From assembly GCF_040529065.1 (NCBI RefSeq), contig NZ_CP132343.1, positions 2,108,001 through 2,172,000 of the forward strand: a DNA stretch of 64,000 bases. Direction: 5' to 3'. Below are positions 44,118 to 53,146 of this stretch, piece by piece. Origin of the DNA: Xanthomonas sacchari. GTDB lineage: Bacteria > Pseudomonadota > Gammaproteobacteria > Xanthomonadales > Xanthomonadaceae. The position numbers and the translations under genes are program-made. Position 1 is the first letter of the stretch. The number at the start of each line of letters is the position of its first letter. A model generated the notes under the pieces. It worked only from the letters and a program-made list of their open reading frames with translations, searched no databases and was not told the origin of the DNA.

Positions 44118-47100
44118 CTAGGGCGCCGCCGCCCCGAAGCGCCGGGTGTACTGCACGAACAGCTGGCGGCCGACGGTGTCGAACCAGGACATGTCGTAGA
44201 ACGGGTACACCGTGGCGCTGCGATCGCGCGGTGGCATCGCATCCAGCAGGTTGGTCGCGGCCAGCGAGAGCGTGCTGCGCGCATCGAGCCGGCATTCCAC
44301 GGTGGCGTTGACGCGGTAGCTGGCGCCGATCCAGGCCGATCGCCCGCTGCCGGCATCGTAGCGGCCAAAGGCCGATTCCCAACTGGGCAGGCGCCCCAGC
44401 CGTTGCGCATGCAGGGTCGCCGACCAGGCCTGGCGCGACCAGCGCAGGCTGGCGTTGGCCTTGGTACGCGGCATGTCGACCCCGCTGTTCGCCGCGAACG
44501 CGTCCTGCATCGGCTCGCCGGCGTAGAGCTGGGTGCGGTACTGGCGGACCCAGGTGTAGGCCAGCGACACGTCGAACGTCCCGACGCGCGTCTCGCGTTG
44601 CCCGTGCAGCAGCGCATCGATGCCGCTGGTGGTGGTGCGCGCCAGGTTCATCGGCGCCAGCGCGACGGCGTAGAGCCGGCCGTCGGCACTGCGGACCACG
44701 CGGGCGATGCTCTGCTGGCAGGCGGGCGAGGCGAGCGGGCGGCGGCCCAGGCGGCAGTCGGCTTCGTCGCGCAGCGCGCGGTCGGCGGACAGATCCTGCA
44801 CCTGGTCGCGCAGATCGATGGCGAAGTAATCCAGGCTCAGGTCCAGCCCCTGCAGCGGCGACCACACCAGCCCGGCCGTCCACGAACGGCTGGTCTCCGG
44901 CTTCAGGTCCAGGTTGCCGCGGCGCCGGCGCAGCAGCGGTTCGCTGTCGAAGCGGCAATCGGCCGCGGCCACGGCGGCGTCTTCGCGGGCGCAACGGACA
45001 TAGTCCGTGCCCACGCTTTCGTCGATGCCCTCGCCGGCGTACAGGTAGTGCAGGTCGGGCGCGCGGAACGCCAGGCCCTGCGAGGCACGCAGCAGCAGGT
45101 GGTCGCTCGGTCGCCACTCCAGGCCACTGCTCCAGGTGAAACGGCCGATCTGGCGGCCGGAATAGGCATAGCGGTCGTAGCGCACCGCGCTGTCCACGGT
45201 CAGCGGCTCCAGCAGCGGCAGGCGCAGTTCCGCGGCCAGCGCTCCGCGCCGACGCTGGCCGGCGCCGTCGGCGTCGCGCCAGCTGTAGTAGTAGGACTGG
45301 GTCGCCAGCGGGTCGGGGTGCAGGGCGTAGGCCTGCGCGCCGACCTCGGCGGTCAGGGCGAGGCCGGCGTCGCCGCCGCGCAGGCCGAACAGTGCCGGTT
45401 GGCGCAGGGTCAGCGTGGCCGCATCGACCCGCGTTTGCGGTCGGTAGGTGGTGCGTGCGGCGATCGCGGCGTACTCGGCCGGCGTCAGCGCGGTGTACAG
45501 CCGTGCGGGGTCGGCGTCGAACATCGGATAGCCCGAACCCGGGTCCACGCCGACCTGCTCGCCGAGGAACAGGGCATTGGCACGCGCGGCGACGATCTGC
45601 GGCCAGGTGGTGCGCAGGCGCGCCTGGGAGTGGCTCAGCACCGCCTCGTAGGCCCAATCGCCGCTGCCGAGCGCGCCCTCGACGCCGGTGGCCACGCTGA
45701 GCCGCTGCTGCCGGTTGTGGACCATGCCCACGTCCAGCCCGCCCATTTCCTCCGGGGCGAACTGCCGGCTCCAGTACTCCACCTGGGCGGTGCGGCGGTT
45801 GTAGAAATAGCCTTCCTCGTTGCCGTCCGGGCGCATGTAGGCCCAGGTCTGAACGCCGCGCATCAGCGCGATGTCCTGCAGGCCCACCTGCACGTCGGCG
45901 AACCACTCGGCACGCGTGCCCAGCGCGCGGTGCAGCGTGGCATAGGCATCGACGCTGCGCCGGCGGTGCAGCACGGTGCCGTAGCCGATGGCGCGACGGC
46001 TCCCGCAGTAGTAGCCGGGCAGGCCGCCGCCACCTTCGCCGTCGCGCGCGCTGTAGCGGGTGTCGTGATCGTTGAGCGACGCCAGCCGCGCACAGGTCGC
46101 CGCGCCCGGATCGAGATACACGTCGTTGGCATCGGTGCGCAGGAACGCGCGCCGCGGCGCCGCCGCGCGTGCGGTGGGGGCGTCGCTACTGGAATCCTGG
46201 CGGGCACGCTGATACGCCCATAGCGGCTGTTGCAGATTCGCCTCGACGCTGACCAGGCCGGACAGCGTCTCTCCAGAGAAACCGTGGGTGAGACTGGCCT
46301 GCAGCGTGCGTGCGTCGCCGCGGCTGCTCTGGCCGACGCGGGCGTCCACGGTGGTGCCGTCGGCGTCGCGCTTGAGCAGGATGTTGATCACCCCGGCGAT
46401 CGCGTCGGAGCCGTAGATCGCCGAGGCGCTGCCGCTCAGCACCTCGATGCGCTCGACCATGGCCAGCGGGATGCTCGCCACGTCGACGAAGTTGCTGCGC
46501 CCGTTGAACGGCAATGGGAAGTCGGCCACGCGGCGGCCGTTGATCAGCACCAGGGTGTGGTTCGGACCCAGCCCGCGCAGGCTCACCTGTTCGGCGCCCG
46601 GCGTGTAGTCGGCGCCGCTGGCCGATTGCTGGCTCTGGGTCTCGCCGCCGTTCTGGGTCAGCGCGCGCAGCACATCCGGCAGGCGCTGGAAGCCGTTGGC
46701 GCGGATCTGCCCGGCGTCGATCGCCGTCACCGGCGCCGGCCCCTCCAGTTGCGCGCGCGGGAGGCGCGAGCCGGTCACCTGCAGCGTGGCAAGTTGCGCC
46801 GTCGCCGCGGCAGCGGGTGGCACAGGCGCCGGTGCGGCGACCGCGGCCATGCGCCGCAGCACCAGATCGCTGCCCTCGCGTCGGGCCTGCAGGCCGGTGC
46901 CCTGCAGCAGCGCGTCCAGTGCCTGCAGCGGATCGGCGATGTCGTGCACGCCGCGGGTGGACAGGTCGCGGACCAGGTCGGGCCGATACAGCAGTTGCAG
47001 GCCCGCCTGCCGCGCCAGCGCGTTCAGTGCCGGCGCCAACGGCCCGGCCGGGATGTCGAAGCCGCCTGGCTGCGCGATCGCCGCGGCGGCTGCCGTGGCG

Positions 47101-47147
47101 AGCAGCGCGCCCCACGTCAGTCTCCGCTGGATCGAGCGATGCGACAT
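44118..47147 (-). CDS. TonB-dependent transducer with N-terminal STN domain
   Basis: A 1009-residue outer-membrane protein. After a signal peptide (to about IAQ) comes an STN/secretin-like signalling domain (about residues 28-95: FDIPAGPLAPALNALARQAG). The plug follows (TGSRLPR; QVSLRGLGPNHTLVLINGRR; VERIEVLSGSASAIYGSDA), then a long barrel ending TRRFGAAAP. The STN domain and the sigma-FecR genes directly upstream make it a FecA-like surface signalling receptor. The ligand is unknown; the plug resembles large carbohydrate or peptide receptors more than siderophore ones. ATG 47147 has AGGAG 6 nt upstream. Confidence 0.9.
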   Translation of the reverse strand: MSHRSIQRRLTWGALLATAAAAAIAQPGGFDIPAGPLAPALNALARQAGLQLLYRPDLVRDLSTRGVHDIADPLQALDALLQGTGLQARREGSDLVLRRMAAVAAPAPVPPAAAATAQLATLQVTGSRLPRAQLEGPAPVTAIDAGQIRANGFQRLPDVLRALTQNGGETQSQQSASGADYTPGAEQVSLRGLGPNHTLVLINGRRVADFPLPFNGRSNFVDVASIPLAMVERIEVLSGSASAIYGSDAIAGVINILLKRDADGTTVDARVGQSSRGDARTLQASLTHGFSGETLSGLVSVEANLQQPLWAYQRARQDSSSDAPTARAAAPRRAFLRTDANDVYLDPGAATCARLASLNDHDTRYSARDGEGGGGLPGYYCGSRRAIGYGTVLHRRRSVDAYATLHRALGTRAEWFADVQVGLQDIALMRGVQTWAYMRPDGNEEGYFYNRRTAQVEYWSRQFAPEEMGGLDVGMVHNRQQRLSVATGVEGALGSGDWAYEAVLSHSQARLRTTWPQIVAARANALFLGEQVGVDPGSGYPMFDADPARLYTALTPAEYAAIAARTTYRPQTRVDAATLTLRQPALFGLRGGDAGLALTAEVGAQAYALHPDPLATQSYYYSWRDADGAGQRRRGALAAELRLPLLEPLTVDSAVRYDRYAYSGRQIGRFTWSSGLEWRPSDHLLLRASQGLAFRAPDLHYLYAGEGIDESVGTDYVRCAREDAAVAAADCRFDSEPLLRRRRGNLDLKPETSRSWTAGLVWSPLQGLDLSLDYFAIDLRDQVQDLSADRALRDEADCRLGRRPLASPACQQSIARVVRSADGRLYAVALAPMNLARTTTSGIDALLHGQRETRVGTFDVSLAYTWVRQYRTQLYAGEPMQDAFAANSGVDMPRTKANASLRWSRQAWSATLHAQRLGRLPSWESAFGRYDAGSGRSAWIGASYRVNATVECRLDARSTLSLAATNLLDAMPPRDRSATVYPFYDMSWFDTVGRQLFVQYTRRFGAAAP

Positions 47148-47214
47148 CTCCATCTCCTGGTGGTGCGACGGAACGAGGCGGGCGGCGCGGCGCAGCACGG
47201 TGCGGCTGCGGCGG

Positions 47215-48264
47215 CTAACGGCGGTGCAGGATCACCGCTTCCGCATGCGCTTCCATGCGGACCGGATACTCGCGTTCCAGCAGCCGCGCGAAGCCCTCCA
47301 GGTCGTTCCAGCGGATGCTGCCGCTGATCCGCAGCGCCTGCAGCGCCGGATCGGCCAGCACCAGCGGCCGCCGGTTGAAGCGGTTGATCTCGGCCACCGC
47401 CTGCGGCAACGCCACGTCGTCGAAACTGAGGTAGCCCTGGCGCCAGTCCAGTTGCCGCTCCGCCTCGGCGATGCTGCGGCGCTGCACGCGCGCGCCCTGC
47501 GCATCCGCCGTGGCGATGCTGCCGGCCGGCAGCAGCACGGCCTGCGTGCGGTCCATGGCGTCGGTCTCCTCCATGCGCACCATGCCTTCGGTCACCACCA
47601 CGCGCAGCGCATCGTGGTCCTGGCGCACGTCGAAGCGGGTGCCGACCGCGACCACGCGACGCACGCCGCTCTGCACCACGAACGGTCGCGTCGGATCCTT
47701 GCGGACCGCGAAGAACGCCTCGCCTCGCTGCAGCACCACTCGGCGCGCCTGCGGCCCGATGCTGGCCTCGAGCAGGCTGTCGCTGCTCAGCGTCGCCTGT
47801 GAGCCATCGGCGAGGGTGACGGTGCGCAGTTCGCCGATCTCGGTGCGGTAGGCCTGGGCCATCGGCATCCCGGGCGCCAGGCGAAGATACAGCCCGGCAG
47901 CGACCGCGACGCTGGCCGCGGCCCCGAGCGCGACCAGCAGCCACCCGCGGCGACGGGAGGTGGCGCGCTGTCGCACAGCGCCCGCGCGCGGTGTGGCCGG
48001 TGGCGGAAGCGACGGCCCCGGCGTCACCGTCAGGCCCGTGCTCAGGCCGCGCGGCGCCGGGTGCCCGGCGGGAATGCCGGCGCCCAGCGCGCGCAGGCGC
48101 GCGGCTTCGTTCCAGGCCACGTCCAGGCGCAGGAACGCGACCCGGTGCGCGGTGGACGCCTCCAGCCATGCGTCGAGTTCGGCCTGGTCCGCCTCGCGCC
48201 AGTTGCCGCTTTCGCGCCGCGTCAGCCACTGCGCGGCCAGCGCTTCAATCGCCCAGCTTTCCAT
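47215..48264 (-). CDS. FecR-family anti-sigma regulator
   Basis: A 349-residue single-pass protein: N-terminal FecR domain (AAQWLTRRESGNWREADQAE), helix GWLLVALGAAASVAVAAG near residues 106-123, then the periplasmic FecR domain with VTLADGSQATLSSDS and RRVVLQRGEAFFAV, and a C-terminal DUF4974/STN-like part. It conveys receptor occupancy to the sigma factor. The start overlaps the end of the sigma gene by 20 nt. Confidence 0.92.
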   Translation of the reverse strand: MESWAIEALAAQWLTRRESGNWREADQAELDAWLEASTAHRVAFLRLDVAWNEAARLRALGAGIPAGHPAPRGLSTGLTVTPGPSLPPPATPRAGAVRQRATSRRRGWLLVALGAAASVAVAAGLYLRLAPGMPMAQAYRTEIGELRTVTLADGSQATLSSDSLLEASIGPQARRVVLQRGEAFFAVRKDPTRPFVVQSGVRRVVAVGTRFDVRQDHDALRVVVTEGMVRMEETDAMDRTQAVLLPAGSIATADAQGARVQRRSIAEAERQLDWRQGYLSFDDVALPQAVAEINRFNRRPLVLADPALQALRISGSIRWNDLEGFARLLEREYPVRMEAHAEAVILHRR

Positions 48265-48817
48265 CTTGCGGTTCCTGCAGCACGACGGGCATCGGCGCGG
48301 TGGTCACCACCGCGCCATGGAAATGATCGGCGAGCAGGCGCACGCCCTTGGCCATGTGTTTCTCGACGGTCTTCTCGCTGATCCCCAGGCGCACCGCCAC
48401 CTCCTTCTGCGAAAGTTCCTCCACCCGCCGCAGCCAGATCACCTCGCGGCAGCGGTCCGGCAGCCGGTCCAGGGCATGGGCCAGCCGTGCCAGCACCTGG
48501 CGGCCGCCGAGCCAGCGTTCCGGCGAGCGTTCGTCCACCAGGACGTTCAGGTCGTCCGGATTCCCCACCGCCTCGATGGAGACGATGCGACTGCGCCGCA
48601 CCCGGTCGGCCATCAGGTTGCGCGCGGTGGCGAACAGGAACGCCTGCGGCGTGTCCGGCAAGGCGCGCCGCGCCGCTTCGTAGACGCGCGTGTAGACCTC
48701 CTGGCGCAGATCGTGGATCTCCTGCGGATGCGGCCAGCAGCGCATCAGGTAGGCGATGAGCGCCGACTCGTGGGCGAGGATGTGCTGGGCGAACCAGCGG
48801 TCCAGTTCATTCGCCAT
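48245..48817 (-). CDS. ECF sigma factor (FecI-like)
   Basis: A 190-residue sigma factor with sigma2 (LRQEVYTRVYEAARR; FATARNLMADRVRR) and sigma4 (LPDRCREVIWLRRVEELSQKEVAVRLGISEKTV is split across 2 helices) regions. ATG 48817 gives a normal length; the frame is open to 48892. It should direct transcription of the receptor downstream and possibly the TPR/DUF3142 genes. The 250 bp upstream shows no gene. Confidence 0.92.
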   Translation of the reverse strand: MANELDRWFAQHILAHESALIAYLMRCWPHPQEIHDLRQEVYTRVYEAARRALPDTPQAFLFATARNLMADRVRRSRIVSIEAVGNPDDLNVLVDERSPERWLGGRQVLARLAHALDRLPDRCREVIWLRRVEELSQKEVAVRLGISEKTVEKHMAKGVRLLADHFHGAVVTTAPMPVVLQEPQDGKLGD

Positions 48818-49068
48818 GGCATCGCTCCATGCAGGCGCGCCGCGCACGTGCGCGGTGGCGCAGGCGCTGGGCGTGCGCGGCGCTGCGCGCAAGGGGCGGC
48901 GGTGCTGCCAGGGGACCGCCGCAGCGGCAAAGCAGGGTGCGTCCTGTCACTGTGCTACTCCTCGGTCCGCTGCCATGGGGGAAGCGGCGGTCTGCTTCGT
49001 CTATTCCAGCACGGGCCGAGGCGATCGGCCCGGTCACTCCATCTAGTTTCCCACCAAGGACCCGGCCA

Positions 49069-49527
49069 ATGCACCTGCTGTCCCGTTTGCGTCACCACAC
49101 CTTCGCCCTCCTGCTGTGCGCGCTGCCGCTGGCCGGCGCCACCACCAGCGCATCCGCCGAGCCGGCGCGGCCGGAGGTGGCCAAGCAGGTCAAGGCCTAC
49201 GCCTCGGCCGATGGCGTGAAAGTGTCGACGCTGCGCTATGGCCCGCGTGAGCGCCAGCAGGCGCTGATCCAGGTCATCGACGCGGACAGCGCCATCGACG
49301 GCAGGATCCTGCTCGCCAGCACGCGCAGCACCGACAGGGACACGCGCTACACCGTGCAGCTCGACGGCCGCCCCTACGTGCTGCTGATCGTCAGCGAGGC
49401 CACGGGCGAGCTGTACGTGCCGGGCACGCCGAAGCCGGCCTTGGTGCGCTACGACGCCGATCTGTCGGCGCAGAGCAATCCGGAGCACTACCTGACGGAC
49501 TACCAGGAGCAGGGGAACGGGCGCTGA
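49069..49527 (+). CDS. Secreted hypothetical protein
   Basis: A 152-residue protein with a signal peptide (FALLLCALPLAGATTSASA). The mature part has TLRYGPRERQQALIQVIDAD and a conserved-looking LDGRPYVLLIV. It is divergent from the ECF sigma operon. An AAGGA site precedes ATG 49069. No family recognised. Confidence 0.65.
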   Translation: MHLLSRLRHHTFALLLCALPLAGATTSASAEPARPEVAKQVKAYASADGVKVSTLRYGPRERQQALIQVIDADSAIDGRILLASTRSTDRDTRYTVQLDGRPYVLLIVSEATGELYVPGTPKPALVRYDADLSAQSNPEHYLTDYQEQGNGR

Positions 49528-49633
49528 CGCGCTGCGGCGTTCCGGCATGCCGGCACAGGTCGTTTTTGCGATGATGCAGGCCTCGCCATTCGCGCCTGAC
49601 CGCATGACTCCAACGCGTCCCGTCCTGCAGTGC

Positions 49634-50020
49634 ATGCGCGTCATCGGCGCGGCCTTGGTCGTCGCGCTGAGCCTGGGCGCTGTTGCACAGGCGGCGCCGC
49701 CTGCGCAGACCGTCACCCGCTGCGGCTGGTTCGACAATCCCACGCCAGGCAATGCCACGCTCGTGGACAAGGACGGCGAATGGACGGTCGGCCAGCAGGG
49801 CGGGCACCAGGCCGAGGGCACGTGGCCGACGTTTCCGCCAGCGCGCTGGGTGGCGACCGGCACGGGCAGTGCCGGTTATGGCTGCGCCTGCCTCAAGGTG
49901 CGCGCGCGTGACGACACCCAGGAAGTCACCACGATCGTGGCGGCCACGGCGCAGCCCTTGAAGACCTGCCGACAGGACAAGGCGCTGCAGGGCAGGGAGC
50001 CGGAGAATCCGCTGAAGTAG
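49634..50020 (+). CDS. DUF4087-like secreted protein
   Basis: A 128-residue protein from ATG 49634, with a signal peptide (MRVIGAALVVALSLGAVAQA) followed by VTRCGWFDNPTPGN and a Trp/Gly-rich middle. Two further Cys (GYGCACLK) lie near residue 80. The RCGWFxNPTPxN motif is typical of DUF4087 proteins of unknown function. Earlier in-frame ATGs at 49604 and 49571 would only lengthen the leader. Confidence 0.7.
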   Translation: MRVIGAALVVALSLGAVAQAAPPAQTVTRCGWFDNPTPGNATLVDKDGEWTVGQQGGHQAEGTWPTFPPARWVATGTGSAGYGCACLKVRARDDTQEVTTIVAATAQPLKTCRQDKALQGREPENPLK

Positions 50021-50351
50021 CGCCTCGGTTGCTTGGCCGGTTGCCGGCGCGTTCCCATCGGGGGACGCGTTGCTGCTGAGAATGCGCTCCGATTCAGCGA
50101 GGCGGCCATGCCCGGCCGAATGCCGCCATGGTCACCGTTCGCTGCGTTCAGGATCGGACGGCCTGTCGCGCCGGCCGGTGGCTGCCCGACCGGCGTGCAG
50201 GCGGCTGCTGCCGGTCCGACCCCAACGCCGCCGAACCGCGAATGGAAAGGCCGAATCGCGACCTGGCACGCCGCCGGCCGGCGGCAGACATTTTTTTGCA
50301 ACGAAGGACTAGCGCACCTCCTGGGAGGCGTGTAGAATGCGCGGCTCCCAA

Positions 50352-50427
<76 letters not shown>

Positions 50428-50467
50428 GATTGCGTCACGTGCCTCTTGCGAGGCGGGTGAAACCCCG

Positions 50468-50492
50468 AAAAAGGAGCTGCGGCTCCTTTTTT
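50468..50492 (+). terminator. Intrinsic terminator after tRNA-Gly copy 2
   Basis: AAAAAGGAGC-TGCG-GCTCCTTTTTT, a 10-bp stem ending in a T-run. Confidence 0.88.
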
Positions 50493-50567
50493 CGTTTCCG
50501 CGATCCGTCTTTTCCCTGAGAACGTCAGATCCGGCCTCGCTGCCGGCGCTGCGCGCTGAGCCTTCGC

Positions 50568-51362
50568 TCACGCAAGCGAGCCGGTGAGGAGCGCCTGTCT
50601 GGTCGCATCGTCGGCGGGGTAGAAGCATTCCAGCGTCAGCTCCGCCAGGGTCACGTCCGTTGCGGTACCAAAGACCGTGGTGGTGGAGAGAAACGACAGG
50701 ATGCTCCCGCTGGCTCCGCTGCGGATCGAAAGCGGCACCGCGATCCGCGCGGCAGCGCCGTGCGGGCGATCGCTGGCCGGACAGGGGAAGCCGTTGAGTT
50801 CGGCATGCAGCTTTTCGAGCTCGGGATCGGCCGATCGGTCGATCTCGAGGCGAAGCCGGGCCAGCAGATGATGCCGCCATTCGGCGAGGTTGGCGATGCG
50901 CGGCGCCAGGCCATCGGGATGCAGGGTCGCGCGCAACAGGTTGACGGGCGCCGCCAGCAGCGCCGGATCGATGCCGACCAGCATCGCGGCCGCTGCGTCG
51001 TTGGCACGCACCAGGTTCCAGTGACGGTCGACCGCAAGTGCAGGAAACGGGGCGTGAGCGCGCAGCACCGCGTCGACGGCCGCCAGCGCAGCCGCCATGT
51101 CGGGCGCGTCGAGGGCGCGCTCGCCATGCACCGGCGCATAGCCCGCGGCGTGCAGCAGCCGGTTCTGTTCCCTGAGCGGCATCGCCAGCGGTTCGGCCAG
51201 GCGCAGCAGCAGGTCGCGGCTGGGCGCCGCCCGCCCGCTCTCGACGAAGCTCAGATGGCGCGTGGACACCTCTGCCGCGCAGGCCAGATCGAGTTGGCTG
51301 AGCCGGCGCCTGGCCCGCCAGTCGCGCAGCACGTCGCCCACGGTGATCGCGTGTGTGGTCAT
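50568..51362 (-). CDS. XRE/MmyB-like transcriptional regulator
   Basis: A 264-residue regulator with an N-terminal helix-turn-helix (VLRDWRARRRLSQLDLACAAEVS; LSFVESGRAAPSRDLLLRLA) and a C-terminal ligand-binding domain of the MmyB type (LAVDRHWNLVRANDAAAAML). It is divergent from an NTF2/hydrolase/ABM cassette, with a 17-bp palindrome between them. It probably represses or senses a small lipophilic ligand for that cassette. Confidence 0.88.
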   Translation of the reverse strand: MTTHAITVGDVLRDWRARRRLSQLDLACAAEVSTRHLSFVESGRAAPSRDLLLRLAEPLAMPLREQNRLLHAAGYAPVHGERALDAPDMAAALAAVDAVLRAHAPFPALAVDRHWNLVRANDAAAAMLVGIDPALLAAPVNLLRATLHPDGLAPRIANLAEWRHHLLARLRLEIDRSADPELEKLHAELNGFPCPASDRPHGAAARIAVPLSIRSGASGSILSFLSTTTVFGTATDVTLAELTLECFYPADDATRQALLTGSLA

Positions 51363-51395
51363 GTCCTCATCCTAGCGACCTGCGGCGGTGGTGCC

Positions 51396-51412
51396 ATTAC
51401 CTGCGAGGTAAT
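51396..51412. promoter_or_regulatory. Candidate operator of the XRE regulator
   Basis: ATTACCT-GCG-AGGTAAT, a perfect palindrome in the 105-bp divergent intergenic region, 34 bp from the regulator start and 56 bp from the NTF2-like gene. Confidence 0.6.
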
Positions 51413-51467
51413 CGCGTCGTCGGATCGGCATCGGCATGCTCGGCCCATCAACGACGAGGAGATGGCG

Positions 51468-51830
51468 ATGAACGACCCGGACACGCTGGCACGTGCCTAT
51501 CTTGCGCTATGGAACGATGCCGATGCGGCCTCGCGCGACCGGCGCTTGGCGGACGGCTGGACCCCCGATGCCCGCTACGCCGATCCGATGATGACCGGCG
51601 CCGGCCATGACGGCATCGCCGCGATGATCGCGGCTGCCCGCGCACAGGTTGCCGGCCACCGATTCGCGCTGCGCGGCACGCCCGATGCGCACGGCGCCTT
51701 CGTGCGCTTTTCCTGGACGCTGTCGCCCGAACACGGCGCGCCGATCGCCGCCGGCACCGATATCGCCAGACTCGCAGCGGACGGGCGCATCGCCGAAGTC
51801 ATCGGCTTTCTCGACAAGGACAGCGCATGA
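51468..51830 (+). CDS. NTF2/SnoaL-like protein
   Basis: A 120-residue cone-shaped-fold protein (LARAYLALWNDADAASR; DARYADPMMTGAGHDGI), typical of SnoaL-like isomerases/hydratases or small carrier proteins. ATG 51468 is favoured over 51462 because GAGGAG is better spaced. The stop overlaps the hydrolase start. Confidence 0.82.
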   Translation: MNDPDTLARAYLALWNDADAASRDRRLADGWTPDARYADPMMTGAGHDGIAAMIAAARAQVAGHRFALRGTPDAHGAFVRFSWTLSPEHGAPIAAGTDIARLAADGRIAEVIGFLDKDSA

Positions 51831-52627
51831 CGCCGGCCCTCATCCCGCGTGGCGATGGTCATGCGCTGTTCGTGCGCGACTGGGGCGAGGGTCCGCCTGT
51901 GGTTTTGCTGGCGGGCTGGGCGATGGACGGGCGGATCTGGGGCGACACCATGCTCCATCTCAACGCCGCCGGCCTGCGCGCCATCGCGTACGACCGCAAT
52001 GGCCACGGACGCTCGACCGACCGTGCCGACTACGGCTACGACGCGCTCGCCGACGACCTGGCTGCCGTGCTGGAGACGCTCGATCTGGAGAGCGTCACGC
52101 TGGTGGCGCATTCGGGGGCGGGCGGCGAGGCGATCCGCTATCTCGCGCGCCACGGTCGTACCCGGATCGCGCGATTGATCCTTGTCGGCGCGACCGGTCC
52201 GCGGGTCGTCGGCAACAGCGGGATCACCCCGGCGATGGTGGATGCATTGTGCGCGCAGCTCGCCTTCGACCTGTCGGGCTGGATCGACGCCAATATCGCG
52301 CCCTTCGCGCCAGGTGCATCGGACCGCGTCAACGCGTGGATGGCCACCATGGTGCTGGACTGCTCGCGCCGCGCCGTGGTCGCGTTCCAGCGCACCATCG
52401 CGCTGAGCGATCTCTCGGCGGAGGCCGCCGCGCTCACGTTGCCGGTCACCCTCCTGCATGGCGATCGCGACGTGTCCGCGCCACTCGATGCCAGTGGCCG
52501 TGTCTATGCGGCGATCATCCCGGGCGCCGAACTGATCGTCTACGAAGGCGTGGCCCACGGCGTGATGGTGACGCATGCGGCGCGGCTCGCCAGCGACATC
52601 GTGCGGCGGGTGAGGTGCTGCGCATGA
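51827..52627 (+). CDS. Alpha/beta hydrolase
   Basis: A 266-residue hydrolase with nucleophile elbow AHSGAGG (Ser96), acid in LLHGDRDVSAP and His in VAHGVMVTH. It resembles cofactor-free haloperoxidase/esterase-like enzymes. It is coupled to the NTF2-like gene by ATGA overlap. The substrate is unknown. Confidence 0.88.
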   Translation: MTPALIPRGDGHALFVRDWGEGPPVVLLAGWAMDGRIWGDTMLHLNAAGLRAIAYDRNGHGRSTDRADYGYDALADDLAAVLETLDLESVTLVAHSGAGGEAIRYLARHGRTRIARLILVGATGPRVVGNSGITPAMVDALCAQLAFDLSGWIDANIAPFAPGASDRVNAWMATMVLDCSRRAVVAFQRTIALSDLSAEAAALTLPVTLLHGDRDVSAPLDASGRVYAAIIPGAELIVYEGVAHGVMVTHAARLASDIVRRVRCCA

Positions 52628-52696
52628 GCTGCGGGTCGAGGGCGAACGCGACGGCGCCGATCGTGTCGCCGAAGTGCAGATAGCGGAGACGCTGGC

Positions 52697-53011
52697 ATGA
52701 GTGCGAGAACACTTCCTGAAATGTACGTCATCACCTTCCACGTCAAGCTGGATCAGGTCGACCGCTTTCGCATACTGCTCGATCCAGTGCTCGACGCGAT
52801 GCGTCACGAGCAGACCTTCGTGCGTGCGGCGCTGCACGTCGATCCCGAGCGACCGAATGTCTTCCAGCTACACGAGACCTGGACCGACCGCGAAGATGTC
52901 CTCGACGTGCAACTGCATCGGTCGTACCGGCGGGAGTGGCACGCCGCGTTGGACGACCTGCTGCTTGCGCCGAGGCAGATCGCCATCTGGACGGTGTTGC
53001 GCGCCGACTGA
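52697..53011 (+). CDS. ABM-family (antibiotic biosynthesis monooxygenase-like) protein
   Basis: A 104-residue dimeric ferredoxin-like barrel (YVITFHVKLDQVDRF; FVRAALHVDPERPNVF; LHETWTDREDV). Such proteins act as quinone-type monooxygenases or signal-molecule-degrading enzymes. It follows the hydrolase on the same strand, completing the cassette. An in-frame ATG at 52721 is an alternative start. Confidence 0.82.
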   Translation: MSARTLPEMYVITFHVKLDQVDRFRILLDPVLDAMRHEQTFVRAALHVDPERPNVFQLHETWTDREDVLDVQLHRSYRREWHAALDDLLLAPRQIAIWTVLRAD

Positions 53012-53146
53012 GGTCGGCCGCGAATGACGGCCTGCATTGGGAGCGGGCTGGACTCGGCGTTGCGCGAGCATCGTGGTGGCGATGACCGCGAACCTGGCCG
53101 AGGTCGCGCAGACCGATGCACGGTTGCGCGCAAGGACATCGGCGCC

